A stretch of DNA of 64,000 nucleotides. Origin: Teratosphaeria epicoccoides. Its lineage: Eukaryota > Ascomycota > Dothideomycetes > Mycosphaerellales > Teratosphaeriaceae. The stretch is from assembly GCA_021401465.1 (NCBI GenBank), contig JADDMT010000058.1, positions 62,001 to 126,000 on the forward strand. Direction: 5' to 3'. The position numbers and the translations under genes were made by a program. This document shows positions 1-10,100 of the stretch, in pieces (position 1 is the first letter of the stretch; each line of letters starts with the position of its first letter). A model generated the notes under the pieces. The model was given only the letters and a program-made list of their open reading frames with translations, was not told where the DNA came from and did not search any database.

Positions 1-2
1 AA

Positions 3-821
3 GATCAGAATGTCCTCATCGTGGGCGCTGGCGTTTCCTCGACAGATATCGCCAAAGAGCTTGGACCGGTTGCCAAGACTGTATACCAGTCCAGCAGAAG
101 CGGTCCCTATGATCTGCCCGCCCATATTCTGCCTGCGAACGCTGCCCGCGTCGCTGCAGTGGCGTCGTTCGATGCTCTGCCAGAGCAGGTCGTCAACGAC
201 GACGGGACAGTTACAATTCCAGGCACGGTAACTCTGGCATCAGGCGAGAAGCTATGCAGCATCCATCAGGTCGTCTTGGCAACAGGCTACCATGTCTCCT
301 TCCCATTTATGCGCCAGTACCACGACGACGCAAAGACTTCCGCAGAAGCAGATGAATCGGTGCTGGTGACAGATGGACAGCAGACGCATAATCTCCATAA
401 GGACGTCTTCTGGATTCCTGACCCGACACTGAGCTTCATTGGTGTGCCCTACCACGTCGCAACATTTTCTTTCTTCGAGTTCCAGGCTCAAGCTCTGGCC
501 CAAGTATTCGCTGGTCGTGTGCAGTTGCCGGGGACAGATGATATGCGGAGAGAGTACAACGAGAAGCTGGAACGCAGGGGAGCCGGAAGAGAATTCCACT
601 CCTTGAAGACGCCGGGCGACGAGGTTGCGTACGTAAACGACCTGGTAAAGATGGTGAACGAAGGGTTAGTCGATGGAGAGTCTCTTCGCATGGCAGGCCA
701 CACCGTCAAGTTCCACGAGTCATATGCTCGCAGACGGGTTCGGACTGAGCAACTGTTTGCTGTCAAGCGAAATCCCAGGATAGACCAAGAGATGGTGAGA
801 AACGCGGGTATCGGCTCGTAA
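3..821 (+). CDS. Flavin-containing monooxygenase, C-terminal part
   Basis: The gene is cut by the left window edge: an open frame runs from base 3 to a TAA at 819-821 (272 residues visible). It begins inside the second Rossmann motif (VLIVGAGVSSTDIAKEL), the GxGxSxxDIA signature by which flavin monooxygenases bind NADPH. Further on, VVLATGYHVSFPF is the ATG-containing motif of the family and YHVATFSFFEFQA is the usual C-terminal helix region. Family knowledge: these enzymes use FAD and NADPH to oxygenate soft nucleophiles. The substrate cannot be read from the sequence. The N-terminal FAD-binding half lies outside the window. No intron is needed in the visible part. A 9-bp minisatellite follows about 200 bp after the stop. 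Confidence 0.85.
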   Translation, partial: DQNVLIVGAGVSSTDIAKELGPVAKTVYQSSRSGPYDLPAHILPANAARVAAVASFDALPEQVVNDDGTVTIPGTVTLASGEKLCSIHQVVLATGYHVSFPFMRQYHDDAKTSAEADESVLVTDGQQTHNLHKDVFWIPDPTLSFIGVPYHVATFSFFEFQAQALAQVFAGRVQLPGTDDMRREYNEKLERRGAGREFHSLKTPGDEVAYVNDLVKMVNEGLVDGESLRMAGHTVKFHESYARRRVRTEQLFAVKRNPRIDQEMVRNAGIGS

Positions 822-1352
822 GCTTGTGTATGCACCGATGTAGATTGATGCAATGATTTGAGGACGCATCAGACTATCTATCATTGTGCCCGAGAGATCA
901 GTCAACAATCAGGGAGAGCTCGAGACGAGGCATCCGCCAGCCTGGCAAGTGGTGCCTCAGGTCACGCACGGATTCGCAAAGTTGATGTCGCTGTCCTGCT
1001 CTCGTGACCACGACAGAAATTTCTCCTGATTCTCCTGATTCTCCTGATTCTCCTGATTCTCCTGATTCTCCTGATTCTCCTGATTCTCCTGACGCCCAGT
1101 CACGATTTGCCATCAGCCATCGGCGCCCCGTCCCACATCACTCGTCCTCGCCAGGCCACTGACAGACTTACCCCCCCGAGCGGCAGGTCGCGCGACCAAC
1201 ACACGCCACAACTCGGGGTTTCAGCTGGCGGACTTGGGGTGAGCCCGTTGCTTCGTGAGCGGAAACGCGGAGCAGAGAAGTGATTGAGCTGCGCCGTTTC
1301 CAATAGCGAGACATCGCGAGTCGGAGTCGGATTCCTGTGCGCAGGCGCCAAG
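822..1352. other. Intergenic region and calcineurin 5' flank
   Basis: This stretch separates the monooxygenase stop from the calcineurin A start. It carries a 9-bp tandem repeat at about 1021-1092, followed by C-rich tracts. I see no coding frame I would accept; the Gly-Glu-Ser run readable on the minus strand is only the minisatellite translated. Confidence 0.6.
1021..1092. repeat. 9-bp minisatellite, about 8 copies
   Basis: Eight head-to-tail copies of TTCTCCTGA occupy 72 bp with essentially no variation. The array lies about 260 bp upstream of the calcineurin A start codon, so it is in or near that gene's promoter or 5' UTR. Near-perfect copies suggest recent slippage expansion. Confidence 0.9.
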
Positions 1353-3279
1353 ATGGACGGGCAACAGGAGCAGAGCCAGTATGCGGATAATGCGATACGG
1401 GCGATTCGGAACAAGAAGCAGGTCCCGGAGATCGACTTCACGCTGCATACGATGGAGGATGGCTCGACCGTGAGCACTCAGGAGCGCGTGTGCAAAGGTA
1501 TGGATGCCGTGTACAGCCGTGTACAGCCGTGTACACAAAGGGCCGATCGGCGGCAGGAGCGTATGAGCTGACCGCGGCGCCTTCCAGACGTCCAAGCGCC
1601 CGCCTTCAACACGCCCACCGAAGACCAGCTCCTCTCGCCCGACGATCGCAGCAAGCCGAACCTTCAATTCCTCAAGCAGCATCTGTATCGCGAAGGGCGC
1701 CTGACGGAAGAGCAGGCACTGTGGATCATCAACGCAGGCACCCAGATCTTGCGATCAGAGCCGAACCTGCTCGAGATGGATGCGCCCATCACGGTGTGCG
1801 GCGACATCCATGGACAATACTTCGACTTGATGAAGCTGTTCGAGGTGGGCGGCGACCCGGCCGAGACGCGCTACCTCTTTCTCGGCGACTACGTCGACAG
1901 AGGCTACTTCTCCATCGAGTGCGTGCTGTATCTCTGGGCATTGAAGATGTGGTATCCCAACACCCTGTGGCTGCTGCGCGGCAACCACGAGTGTCGCCAC
2001 TTGACCGACTACTTCACCTTCAAGCTGGAATGCAAGCACAAATACAGCGAGAAGGTGTATGAAGCGTGTCTGGAGTCGTTCTGCGCCCTGCCTTTGGCTG
2101 CTGTCATGAACAAGCAGTTCCTCTGCATCCATGGCGGTCTGTCGCCCGAGCTGCATACGCTGGAGGATATCAAGGCGCTGGATCGCTTCCGAGAGCCGCC
2201 CACTCACGGCCTGATGTGCGACATTCTCTGGGCAGATCCGCTCGAGGAGTTCGGGCAGGAGAAGACACAAGAGTACTTCGTGCACAACCATGTCCGAGGC
2301 TGCTCGTACTTCTTCAGCTACCCGGCGGCATGCGCTTTTTTGGAGAAGAACAACTTGCTGTCCATCATTCGAGCACACGAGGCACAAGACGCGGGTTACC
2401 GCATGTACAGGAAGACAAGAACGACAGGATTTCCATCGGTCATGACCATCTTTTCCGCTCCCAATTATCTGGACGTATATAACAACAAGGCTGCTGTGCT
2501 CAAGTACGAGAACAACGTAATGAACATCCGACAGTTCAACTGCACACCCCATCCTTACTGGCTCCCGAACTTTATGGACGTCTTCACCTGGTCGCTGCCC
2601 TTCGTCGGCGAGAAGATTACAGATATGCTCATTGCCATCCTCAACACTTGCAGTAAAGAGGAGCTTGAGGAGGAGACACCGTCGTCTACCGGCCCTTCAT
2701 CGCCACCCATTCCTGGCCACACCGACACCAGCGGCATGGACCCGGAGAGCACCGAGTTCAAGCGTCGCGCGATCAAGAACAAGATTCTTGCCATTGGCCG
2801 TCTATCCCGTGTCTTCCAGGTCTTGCGTGAGGAGTCGGAGCGCGTCACCGAGCTCAAGACTGCGTCAGGTGGTCGGCTACCAGCTGGTACGCTCATGCTT
2901 GGAGCGGAGGGTATCAAGCAGGCCATCACAAACTTCGAAGATGCACGAAAAGTCGACTTGCAGAACGAGCGCCTTCCTCCCAGCCATGAGGAGGTACGAA
3001 GAAGCAGTGATGCAGCGAGAGATGAGGCGCTGAAGCGTGCATCGAGGGAAGCGGAGAATGACAGCAATCTGGCGGGCGTGGCGAGACGGATATCAATGTC
3101 AGTTGATGATCTCTTTATTAATGTTCCACCCGGTTGTACCAGGCTCTCTGGATGGGGAGGGTTAGGCCGAGGGCACCAACTGCTCCCAGCTGCTAGTCTC
3201 TGGATTGTAGTTGGATGTTTGATGACAGACAGTGCTGACATGGAATTGTAGGTCTGCTGGATCCGGACGCAAGCGATGA
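1353..3279 (+). CDS. cnaA: Calcineurin A, catalytic subunit
   Basis: Ca2+/calmodulin-activated Ser/Thr phosphatase (PP2B) that partners calcineurin B and dephosphorylates Crz1-type factors in stress, morphogenesis and virulence signalling (family knowledge). Exons are 1353-1497, 1588-3097 and 3252-3279, giving 560 residues. Both introns are GT-AG and restore frame exactly (CK|DVQAP and [13 protein letters not shown]). All metallophosphatase motifs are present: GDIHG at 120-124, GDYVDRG from 148, RGNHE at 179-183, then the [12 protein letters not shown] segment. The calmodulin-binding helix ([19 protein letters not shown]) lies near 440-465 and the autoinhibitory tail ends in [13 protein letters not shown]. 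The short last exon of 28 nt is easily missed; reading through intron 2 gives a false tail. Length and motif order match fungal CnaA, and the gene looks fully functional. Confidence 0.97.
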
Positions 3280-5413
3280 TCGCGCAGTTCAACAAACGGG
3301 TTGCATGCACGACGTGGAGGGGCACGACTTGTGGACCTGTTGGAAGAATGATCTTGGACCGGTCCCCGGCGCTGAGAGCATGCAAGAGGAATTGGGCATT
3401 GGAGTCTCCGGAAATGCTATAATGCGCATGCAGACGATAGCCCTCATGATCACGAACGCGCATATGGAAGCGAAAACCAATATATGGTCGATTGGTGCAT
3501 GCATCACATGGTGCGACAGCGCCCCGTCAAAGACTAGGCAGAAACGAGGAGGCAGGGGACGACAGGCGTCACCATTGAACAGGACAGAATTCAATGACAT
3601 GTCTCGCGATGGAGGCGCATATTGATTCCTGTGAACAAAGTCTGGTGCAGCTTACCTACGTGTTGCGAAATTGACTGTAGTAAATTATCTGGTGAGGCTG
3701 AGTGCAACGCAGTCACTACGACTGCGCGCGGACCTCAATCTTTGTTAGCCCGCGCCTATTCGGGCAAGACGCATGCGGCTTCCTTCCGTAGGCTCCGAAG
3801 GTGCGAGTATCATATTCTGATGGTCGAAGAGGCTCTCATGGAGTGGGCAGGAAGCACTTGTGTGTGTGCATCATTTGCACGCTACTGTTGACTTGGTCTC
3901 TAGCGCAGATACCTATCCCAGAGCCAACTTTGCCTTTTCCCTTCAACAACAAGGAAGATATCCGTAAGACCACTTCCTTTCAACTTTCAGCCTTGCCGAC
4001 AAACAGCTCCACCACGGTCCCGTAGCTCCTCACCAACCTCACCGAAGGCTGGTCCTCCAGGTCTTCAACACCACATGCCGCACGAACACCACTCCGCCCC
4101 CAACAACAGCATCCTCCGCACCTCGGCGCCCCAAGTACGAGAAGCAAAGCCTGCACGTCCGCTCGCTCGATCTCGACGCTCGACGACGCCGGCCTAGACT
4201 TTGCAGGGCGTCGAGAACTCCACATTCACTCCGAATGAAGCGCGCGATAGCGAGAAGACCGTCAAGCAGCGTGTGACCGTGTTCAAGGCCGCCAAAATTC
4301 GCTGTGCCTCCTTGAGGCACGGAGCCGGGAGAGTGGCTGCTTGTGGCTGACTCCCACGCGGGACGTTGAGAAAAGTATGGTGGTCCGTCTCCGTTTGCTT
4401 CGCCAAGGGGCGCGGGGGGAGGGGGGGAGTATGATACCGAGAAGCTCCTGAGGGTCTCTGGGCTCGAGTTCTGTGAGTCGAGACACGGGACTATATGCAG
4501 AGGCGTTCAAAAGGCGCTTGGATTGGACGCCTCCGAAGAAAGAAAAAAAATGTGCTGTGCCCAAAGCGCAGTTGCAGCCAGGGATCGAGACGGGACGCGT
4601 GGCCGTTGCGAGCAGTGCGGAGCTGGGAGAGGCGAGGGCGACGCTTTCTCGCGAAGGCGTTGGGAAGGTTTTTCGTCTCCAGCATTGCCGAAGACGCTTC
4701 GGAAGGTCCTCTTGCTGGTTGGCGTGTAGACGATGTGGTCTGCTGGACCTTGTGGACGTGGTCTCGGCGGGATGGTGTGTCCTGCTCGTGGGCTATTTGG
4801 AGCTGGGGGACGGGGTTACGGAGTGTGCTCGCTATGGTCTGAGCGGTAGGATGAGGGCGGTCATGGAAGCGGAGCGGATGGAGCTGCAGGGGTTGAGTAG
4901 AGGTCATGCGGCGACTACGGACCCGGCGTTCAGGACTTTGTTGGGCAAGGAGCCGGAGACGGGGACGGAGACTGTGGAGAGATTGCACGTGTGAGAGGAG
5001 GAGTGAGTATTTTTGACATCCAAATTATGCTGGCTTGTCTTTTTAGGGGGAGGGAAGAGAAGATATGTGTGCATGAGAGGAGGAGTGAGTATTTTTGACA
5101 TCCAAATTATGCTGGCTTGTCTTTTTAGGGGGAGGGAAGAGAAGATATGTGCATGGGCGCGGGAATAAGCGGATGCTTTTGCAACTTGCAACGTCAGTGA
5201 TACCGTCTAGTCCAAGGTTCTGCTCGTGAGCTGTGGTACTTCTGCAATACAATACAGATTCTATTGACCTAAGACCATTGCCGCTATTGGTCTAAAGCCT
5301 ATGTCGCTATTGATCTAAAGCCAATGTCATGCACTCGTAACCCATTCATGTACCTCGCTATGCAAAATACCAAGAGCCGAAAGTAGAGCGGAGATGCCAC
5401 CATCACGCCATGC
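3280..5413. other. 2.1-kb intergenic region with tandem duplication and weak coding traces
   Basis: No complete gene is supportable here. Short plus-strand stretches between about 4085 and 4700 read like degraded protein in changing frames (for example FTPNEARDSEKTVKQRV and RRLDWTPPKKEKK), but none has a convincing start, end or splice pattern. A 78-bp perfect direct repeat lies at 4992-5151. The rest shows no recognisable feature. Confidence 0.5.
4992..5151. repeat. 82-bp-period tandem duplication
   Basis: Bases 4992-5069 are repeated identically at 5074-5151, giving 78 identical bases at an offset of 82, with a 4-bp spacer between the copies. The unit starts TGAGAGGAGGAGTGAGTATT and ends GAGAAGATATGTG. 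Perfect identity indicates a recent duplication. It lies just beyond the 3' end of the minus-strand scramblase gene. Confidence 0.93.
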
Positions 5414-7171
5414 CTAATCCGAGAAGAAATCGCTCAGTGTATCCAACCATCCACCGCCTTCTCCGCCGCCTTCTCCACCGCCTTCTCCACCAGCGCTTGG
5501 TGGCGACGGCGGTGGTTCATTACCAGGTCCACCTCCAACACCCCACGGATCTTGCCCCTCGCCCCACACTTCTTCTTGCTGGCCCCCCTGTCCGGGCTGT
5601 TGTGGAGTCTGGTCGAAATATGGATCGTTGTTCGTCGGGCTCGCATCATCGGGCGGAGTCTGCGAGCCATAAGTGCCCCTCTGCATGGCCTCGTATGCGC
5701 CTACACTGCCAGCGCCGACCATACCTCCCTCTGCCATGCCTCCTGCGCCTGCGACACCTCGTCCAGCAGCACCGGCAGCCGCGCCACCCATGCCTTCTGC
5801 AGCGCCAACAGCACCACCAGCTTCAGCCGCTCCACCTGCCGCGCCAGCACCTGCGCCTGCAGCACCGCCTTCAGCTGCTCCTCCTCCCATGGGCCAGAAG
5901 ATGGGCATAAAGCCGCCCCCACCGCCGACGTGCGAATGTCGGGAGAAGTAGTCGAAGTCGATGCTGACGGCTGTTGCCAGCATGACGGCTCGTTCATCCA
6001 GTGTCATAGCTGTAGCGTCTTTCTCAAAGCGGCTGACCTCTTTACCGTCTGCAGACTCGAGCACTGAAGATTGGGCTGCAGAGTCCATGCGGAGGGCATA
6101 GACACCAGTATCTGTGAAGATCTCGCGAGCGAAGCCGCCAAAGTTGCGGTTGACGCTGCCGACAAGGCCTTGATCTTCGCCGCGCAGGTTGAAGTCCCAG
6201 GAGAGAAGCGGCTCGTCTACATGCGCGAATTGAACCATTCCTGCCTCGATGGCTTGCTCGGGTGCTTTGGCTTCAGTGAGTGCCACTGTGTCTGACGTGG
6301 CTTTCTCACCGGACTCGATCCTGGGCGTAATTTGATCGTCTGAGGCCGGAGCAAGAGGGCGATAGCTGAAGAGATTATACTTTCGTCTCCAGGCATGCCA
6401 TTGCTGCTGAGCCTCGCCTATGATTCTCATCTCCTCCAGCTTCAATGGGGATACCTGAGCTACAGCTCCTTGATTCGCAGCGAAACTAGCGCTCGTGCCT
6501 TGCAGTGCTGTGCTGCTCTGGGTATTCTGGTAGCCGCCTTCAGGTACAGGGTCGTAAATACGTATCTTCGAGTTGATGTAAGCGAATGGCCGGTGTATTC
6601 GGAGCACTTCCCTCTCCTGGGCATCAAATATATGCGTCGTGAAGCTCCTGTGTGTCTTGAACATTTGCCTCGCCACTGCCGTTCCCAATCCGTGATCCCT
6701 CTCGGCAATGTAACCAATGGTTTGGCCTTGCCCGTTCATGACGATGTATCTGTTCGCCTGCTCGAAGCCCATCATGATGTTCATGAATTCGATCTGACGC
6801 TGAATGACCAGACTGCTATTTCCTAGCAATGTAAGGGCGGGATGGTCAAGTGGAAGGACGCCATCAGGATCGTCCGGAATGCGGACTTCAGACACGAGAT
6901 CTGGGGAATCGGACTCAGCGAGGACGTTGGCGAGTTGTGTGTTGGGTCCAGGCTGCTGTGCTTGTTCGTGTTGTGGTATTTGAGCCTGCTGTCGCTGAAG
7001 GTGGGTGTTATGGTCATCCTTCCCTGGCATACTCGCCCATGGCCTCGAGCGAGGCGGTGGCTTCTGTATCCATCGTCGCTGTTGCTCGACTCGCTTAATG
7101 CTTCGACACGTAGACCGGATGATACTTGTCGAGGACCTGGGTAGCCGTAGTGACCATCTCGCCCTCAACAT
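5414..7171 (-). CDS. Phospholipid scramblase family protein, Aim25-like
   Basis: Single-exon gene of 585 residues with ATG at 7171. The basic, Arg/Ser-rich N-terminus (MLRARWSLRLPRSSTSIIRS) looks like a mitochondrial presequence. The scramblase fold starts near residue 100 (LPLDHPALTLLGNSSLVIQR) and continues through GFEQANRYIVMNGQGQTIGY, FTTHIFDAQEREVLRIHRPF and the second half, LLSWDFNLRGEDQGLVGSVN and FAREIFTDTGVYALRM, to about residue 400. Yeast Aim25 is the fungal mitochondrial member; lipid-moving activity is inferred from the family. After the domain comes a long Gly/Ala-rich, then Pro/Gly/Gln-rich tail ending WLDTLSDFFSD. This tail is unusual in length and composition and contains GGEGGGEGGG repeats. 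The gene is divergent from Sen2 across 362 bp, so the two may share a promoter region. Confidence 0.88.
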   Translation of the reverse strand: MLRARWSLRLPRSSTSIIRSTCRSIKRVEQQRRWIQKPPPRSRPWASMPGKDDHNTHLQRQQAQIPQHEQAQQPGPNTQLANVLAESDSPDLVSEVRIPDDPDGVLPLDHPALTLLGNSSLVIQRQIEFMNIMMGFEQANRYIVMNGQGQTIGYIAERDHGLGTAVARQMFKTHRSFTTHIFDAQEREVLRIHRPFAYINSKIRIYDPVPEGGYQNTQSSTALQGTSASFAANQGAVAQVSPLKLEEMRIIGEAQQQWHAWRRKYNLFSYRPLAPASDDQITPRIESGEKATSDTVALTEAKAPEQAIEAGMVQFAHVDEPLLSWDFNLRGEDQGLVGSVNRNFGGFAREIFTDTGVYALRMDSAAQSSVLESADGKEVSRFEKDATAMTLDERAVMLATAVSIDFDYFSRHSHVGGGGGFMPIFWPMGGGAAEGGAAGAGAGAAGGAAEAGGAVGAAEGMGGAAAGAAGRGVAGAGGMAEGGMVGAGSVGAYEAMQRGTYGSQTPPDDASPTNNDPYFDQTPQQPGQGGQQEEVWGEGQDPWGVGGGPGNEPPPSPPSAGGEGGGEGGGEGGGWLDTLSDFFSD

Positions 7172-7533
7172 CTTGCTTTACTCGTGTGGTGGTGTGAAGT
7201 GTGAGACGCGAAAGTACCAGGATCACGCTAGAAGGAAATGCCCGGCGCCGGCTCGGCTGCAGAGGCCCGAAGCGCTCCTTGGCCGCCTTCCCCAGATTAC
7301 TTCTTTTTGCTCTCCGTAACTACTCGGCTCAGCCCCTTTACTCAACGCATAGCCGCTGTCGATGTATGTATGCTACGGGACATGGAACCGGAGGCAATCT
7401 GGACTTCGACGTTTCTTGCGTGTGAAGGCCGAAACTGCGTCCTTGGCTGAACCCAGAGACCTCGCGCGATCGATTACGTTCCTGCTGAAGCCGACACACT
7501 TTTTCAAGTACCAATCAGGATTTAGGAAAGTCC
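7172..7533. promoter_or_regulatory. Shared divergent intergenic region, scramblase / Sen2
   Basis: These 362 bp lie between two outward-facing start codons, so both core promoters must lie here or in the 5' UTRs. I could not identify a specific TATA or factor site with confidence. The assignment rests only on gene arrangement. Confidence 0.5.
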
Positions 7534-9072
7534 ATGCTTACCAGTGAAATGAAGACCACAGACGTGTCTCCAGGCCTCGACGCTACTGCTCGACCGGCCG
7601 TCTATCATTCGACTAAGGACTGCGAATCTCGCAATGATTGTGAAGTTGAGCCCAAACCATCTTCGAGATCGCGGAATGGAGGTGAACATCTTACCGCGGA
7701 TCTGATGGCCTCTATAGTCGGTGGTCATGCTCCGCCACATGCCGACGGACATCCTGCGCTCTCAAGTAGAGCTAGAAGTGCGCCCGCAGAGGCCGTAGAC
7801 GCTCCAAGCTTGCTAGACAGCTCCGCCGCACCTCCGGATCCAACTGCAAAGCCCAAACGAGGCAAGCCAAAGAAAAAGAACAAGAACTACGCCGTCATTC
7901 ACAGCAAGCCATTGCCACTGGAAGTCCATCCATTGCCGGCCTTTCACCCAACCAACCCAATATCATTGCTCAAGCTGTGCTACGTCTGGCTTTCGCAGAT
8001 TTTATCGCCACCGTCATCTCACCCTCTGTCACGATACGAAGGCCATTTCTCGCCAGAAACTCGCTCGGTTCATGTCACTGATCCTGTGCAGATCCGAGCA
8101 TTGTGGGAGATGGGCTTCTTCGGAAAGGGTACATTGTCTCGAAGTGAGCCGAGCTGGCTGGACAGAGCAAAGGCGAAGGCGCACGAGTTAAATGGCGGAG
8201 GGACGGCAGAGGAGGCTACGAATGCGAGGCGGGAGGAGAGAAGACTGTTCAAGCTGGAACGGGCGAGATCGGAGAGGGAGAAGATTGAGAGGCAAAGGGC
8301 TGTGGAGGAGGGCATGATGACAGCCGAGGAGGCTGCTGCGATTGAGGCGGCGTTGGAGGAGAAGAGCACGCCGGCGCAATATCAAGTCGGTAGGCCCTTG
8401 TCAGCAGCTAATGGGACTCCCACATCGGCGCCCGCACCTGCACGTCCGGTTATCGCAGCGCACACGGACGACCTAGAGGATGCACAACCGGTCACCGCCA
8501 ACGAAGAGCATTTGCAGTTGACGCTCGAAGAAGCGTTCTTTCTGCATTACGGCCTCGGCGTCATCGACATCACGACATCACACCCAACGTCCTCCTCAGA
8601 TCTGCTCAAGCTCTTCGCAGCACACGCCACCCTCCCGCCGTCATTACAGCTCAAAGCGACACCGCCTGACAATCCTTTCTTCATCAACTACGTCGTCTAC
8701 CACCACTTTCGCTCTCTCGGCTGGGTCGTCCGATCTGGTCTCAAGTTCTCTTGCGACTATTTACTCTACCAACGCGGTCCAGTCTTCAGCCATGCGGAGT
8801 TCGCTTTGCTCATCATACCTTCGTACAGTGACGCGTACTGGAAGACAGAGCGCGGTGTAAAGGAGAGGAGGTGGAAGGAGAAAAACTGGTGGTGGCTGCA
8901 CTGTGTCAATCGGGTGCAAAATCAGGTCAAGAAGACGCTCGTGCTGGTATATGTCGATGTGCCGGCGCCGATGGAGTGGAGCGGGGACTTTGCTGTTGCA
9001 AAGCTGTTGGGAAGGTACAAAGTCAGGGAATTTGTGGTCAGAAGATGGATAGCTAATAGAACTCGGGATTGA
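7534..9072 (+). CDS. SEN2: tRNA-splicing endonuclease subunit Sen2
   Basis: Catalytic subunit of the heterotetrameric tRNA intron endonuclease, which cuts the 5' splice site of pre-tRNA (family knowledge). Single exon of 512 residues with ATG at 7534. The C-terminal nuclease domain begins near residue 390 (NPFFINYVVYHHFRSLGWVV). The catalytic triad is visible: Tyr412 in YLLYQRGP, His420 in FSHAEFAL, and Lys466/467 in RVQNQVKKTLVLVYV. The middle holds a highly charged helix (residues about 220-275, rich in Glu/Arg) as in other Sen2 proteins, and the N-terminal third is low complexity with a KPKRGKPKKKNK basic patch. Length fits fungal Sen2. There is no sign of damage. Confidence 0.95.
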   Translation: MLTSEMKTTDVSPGLDATARPAVYHSTKDCESRNDCEVEPKPSSRSRNGGEHLTADLMASIVGGHAPPHADGHPALSSRARSAPAEAVDAPSLLDSSAAPPDPTAKPKRGKPKKKNKNYAVIHSKPLPLEVHPLPAFHPTNPISLLKLCYVWLSQILSPPSSHPLSRYEGHFSPETRSVHVTDPVQIRALWEMGFFGKGTLSRSEPSWLDRAKAKAHELNGGGTAEEATNARREERRLFKLERARSEREKIERQRAVEEGMMTAEEAAAIEAALEEKSTPAQYQVGRPLSAANGTPTSAPAPARPVIAAHTDDLEDAQPVTANEEHLQLTLEEAFFLHYGLGVIDITTSHPTSSSDLLKLFAAHATLPPSLQLKATPPDNPFFINYVVYHHFRSLGWVVRSGLKFSCDYLLYQRGPVFSHAEFALLIIPSYSDAYWKTERGVKERRWKEKNWWWLHCVNRVQNQVKKTLVLVYVDVPAPMEWSGDFAVAKLLGRYKVREFVVRRWIANRTRD

Positions 9073-10028
9073 ACATGGAACATAGGGTTTATCGAAGGAC
9101 GGAGGTGGAGCCGCGGACTTGCCTCTTCGGGTTAGCGTTCAAATCTTCGGCGTTGCAGCTTCGTTCTGCACTCAGCGAGGGCACTTGCCATCTAGTTCAA
9201 GCTGTGAATCGGGCAAGAGCAGCCACGTTATGCTGCGATACGCTGCAATGCAACAAAGATTGCTGCGACGTGCTGCAGTTTGTATCGAAGAGCTGCAATG
9301 TGCTATAATGTGCTGCAGCTTGCTACAGTCTGTTGCAATGTGCTGTATGCTGTTGCAATATGCTGTAATCTGTGCTACTCACAGATGTGGAAGTGCGACA
9401 TCCTGCGCATCTATACCAGTGAAATTAAGGGAGAGAGTGCGAGGATTCAAACGCCATACTTAGCTGTTGATGGAGCATATTGCGAAACTTATTGCGAAAC
9501 TCCGATTAATCCTGATTGTTGAAAATGATCAAGATTGAAGTAAAATAGGTTGATGATTTGATGTGTTGTATTGATTGAGTTTGGCTTGATTGTCGCTTGA
9601 CTGTTCTTGGCTATCTAGGGAGAGGAGCTACCTATGTATCTTGCTTATTGACCTTCTAGAGTCTTCTCTTTATTTGAAATTAGCTCACAAATCAGCTGAT
9701 TTCTGAAGTTTTCTATTGCTTCGAAATCAGCTCACAACTCGACTGATCCAAGATAATTCTATTGATTGATTCATAATCAATTTGGTATTTAGTATCCTCT
9801 TGCGTCTTGGCGCCAAGCGTCGACTTAGTAATGCGTCGGCTTTGGCTCCCTCTACCTGACATGTATCGCATTCCCGGCTCTGATCCAGTTCTGATCTCTC
9901 CAGAGGTCCGTAATACTTTCATACTGATGAAAGACCACAAGTAAAAGGCTAGGGGTTCTAACAGCAGCTCTAGTAGTAAGTCTAAGGGGTCTAGCGAGCA
10001 GAATGATGAGAGACTATCTGTCAGCTTA
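9073..10028. other. AT-rich, repeat-bearing region left of the pogo remnant
   Basis: From about 9480 to 9970 base composition shifts to AT-rich with TGATT/ATCAAT-like repetition, unlike the GC-balanced genes around it. This is consistent with an old, mutated repeat island. A degenerate TGCTGCAATG-like repeat precedes it. Short frames on either strand (for example minus strand 9713-9940) are not recognisable proteins. Confidence 0.5.
9220..9375. repeat. Degenerate TGCTGCAATG-type short repeat
   Basis: Variants of TGCTGCAATG and TGCTGTAATG recur about every 10-20 bp through roughly 150 bp. Copies differ mainly by C/T and A/G changes, so this is an old array that has drifted, not a fresh microsatellite. 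Confidence 0.65.
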
Positions 10029-10100
10029 TCCGTGCATCGCAGCTTGTCGGACGTCCGACGAGTGCTGGACAGTTCAACGCAATTATCAATTCAACGCGAC
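10029..10100 (+). repeat. Left terminal inverted repeat of the pogo element
   Basis: This arm matches the reverse complement of 11108-11162, but carries an extra segment containing a perfect 14-bp palindrome, GTCGGACGTCCGAC (10046-10059), that is absent from the right arm. Confidence 0.88.

Noticed and set aside
898..1113. Minus-strand frame rich in Gly-Glu-Ser
   Set aside because: It is the 9-bp minisatellite translated; there is no protein character outside the repeat.
1755..2552. Long minus-strand ORF antisense to calcineurin A
   Set aside because: Shadow of a strongly conserved plus-strand exon; no recognisable protein.
2555..3463. 302-codon minus-strand ORF over the calcineurin 3' end
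   Set aside because: Overlaps a well-supported exon and intron on the other strand; no domain.
4473..4994. 173-codon plus-strand frame as a full gene
   Set aside because: It begins at GTG, not ATG, with a stop just upstream, and its second half is poor protein; kept only as a weak coding trace.
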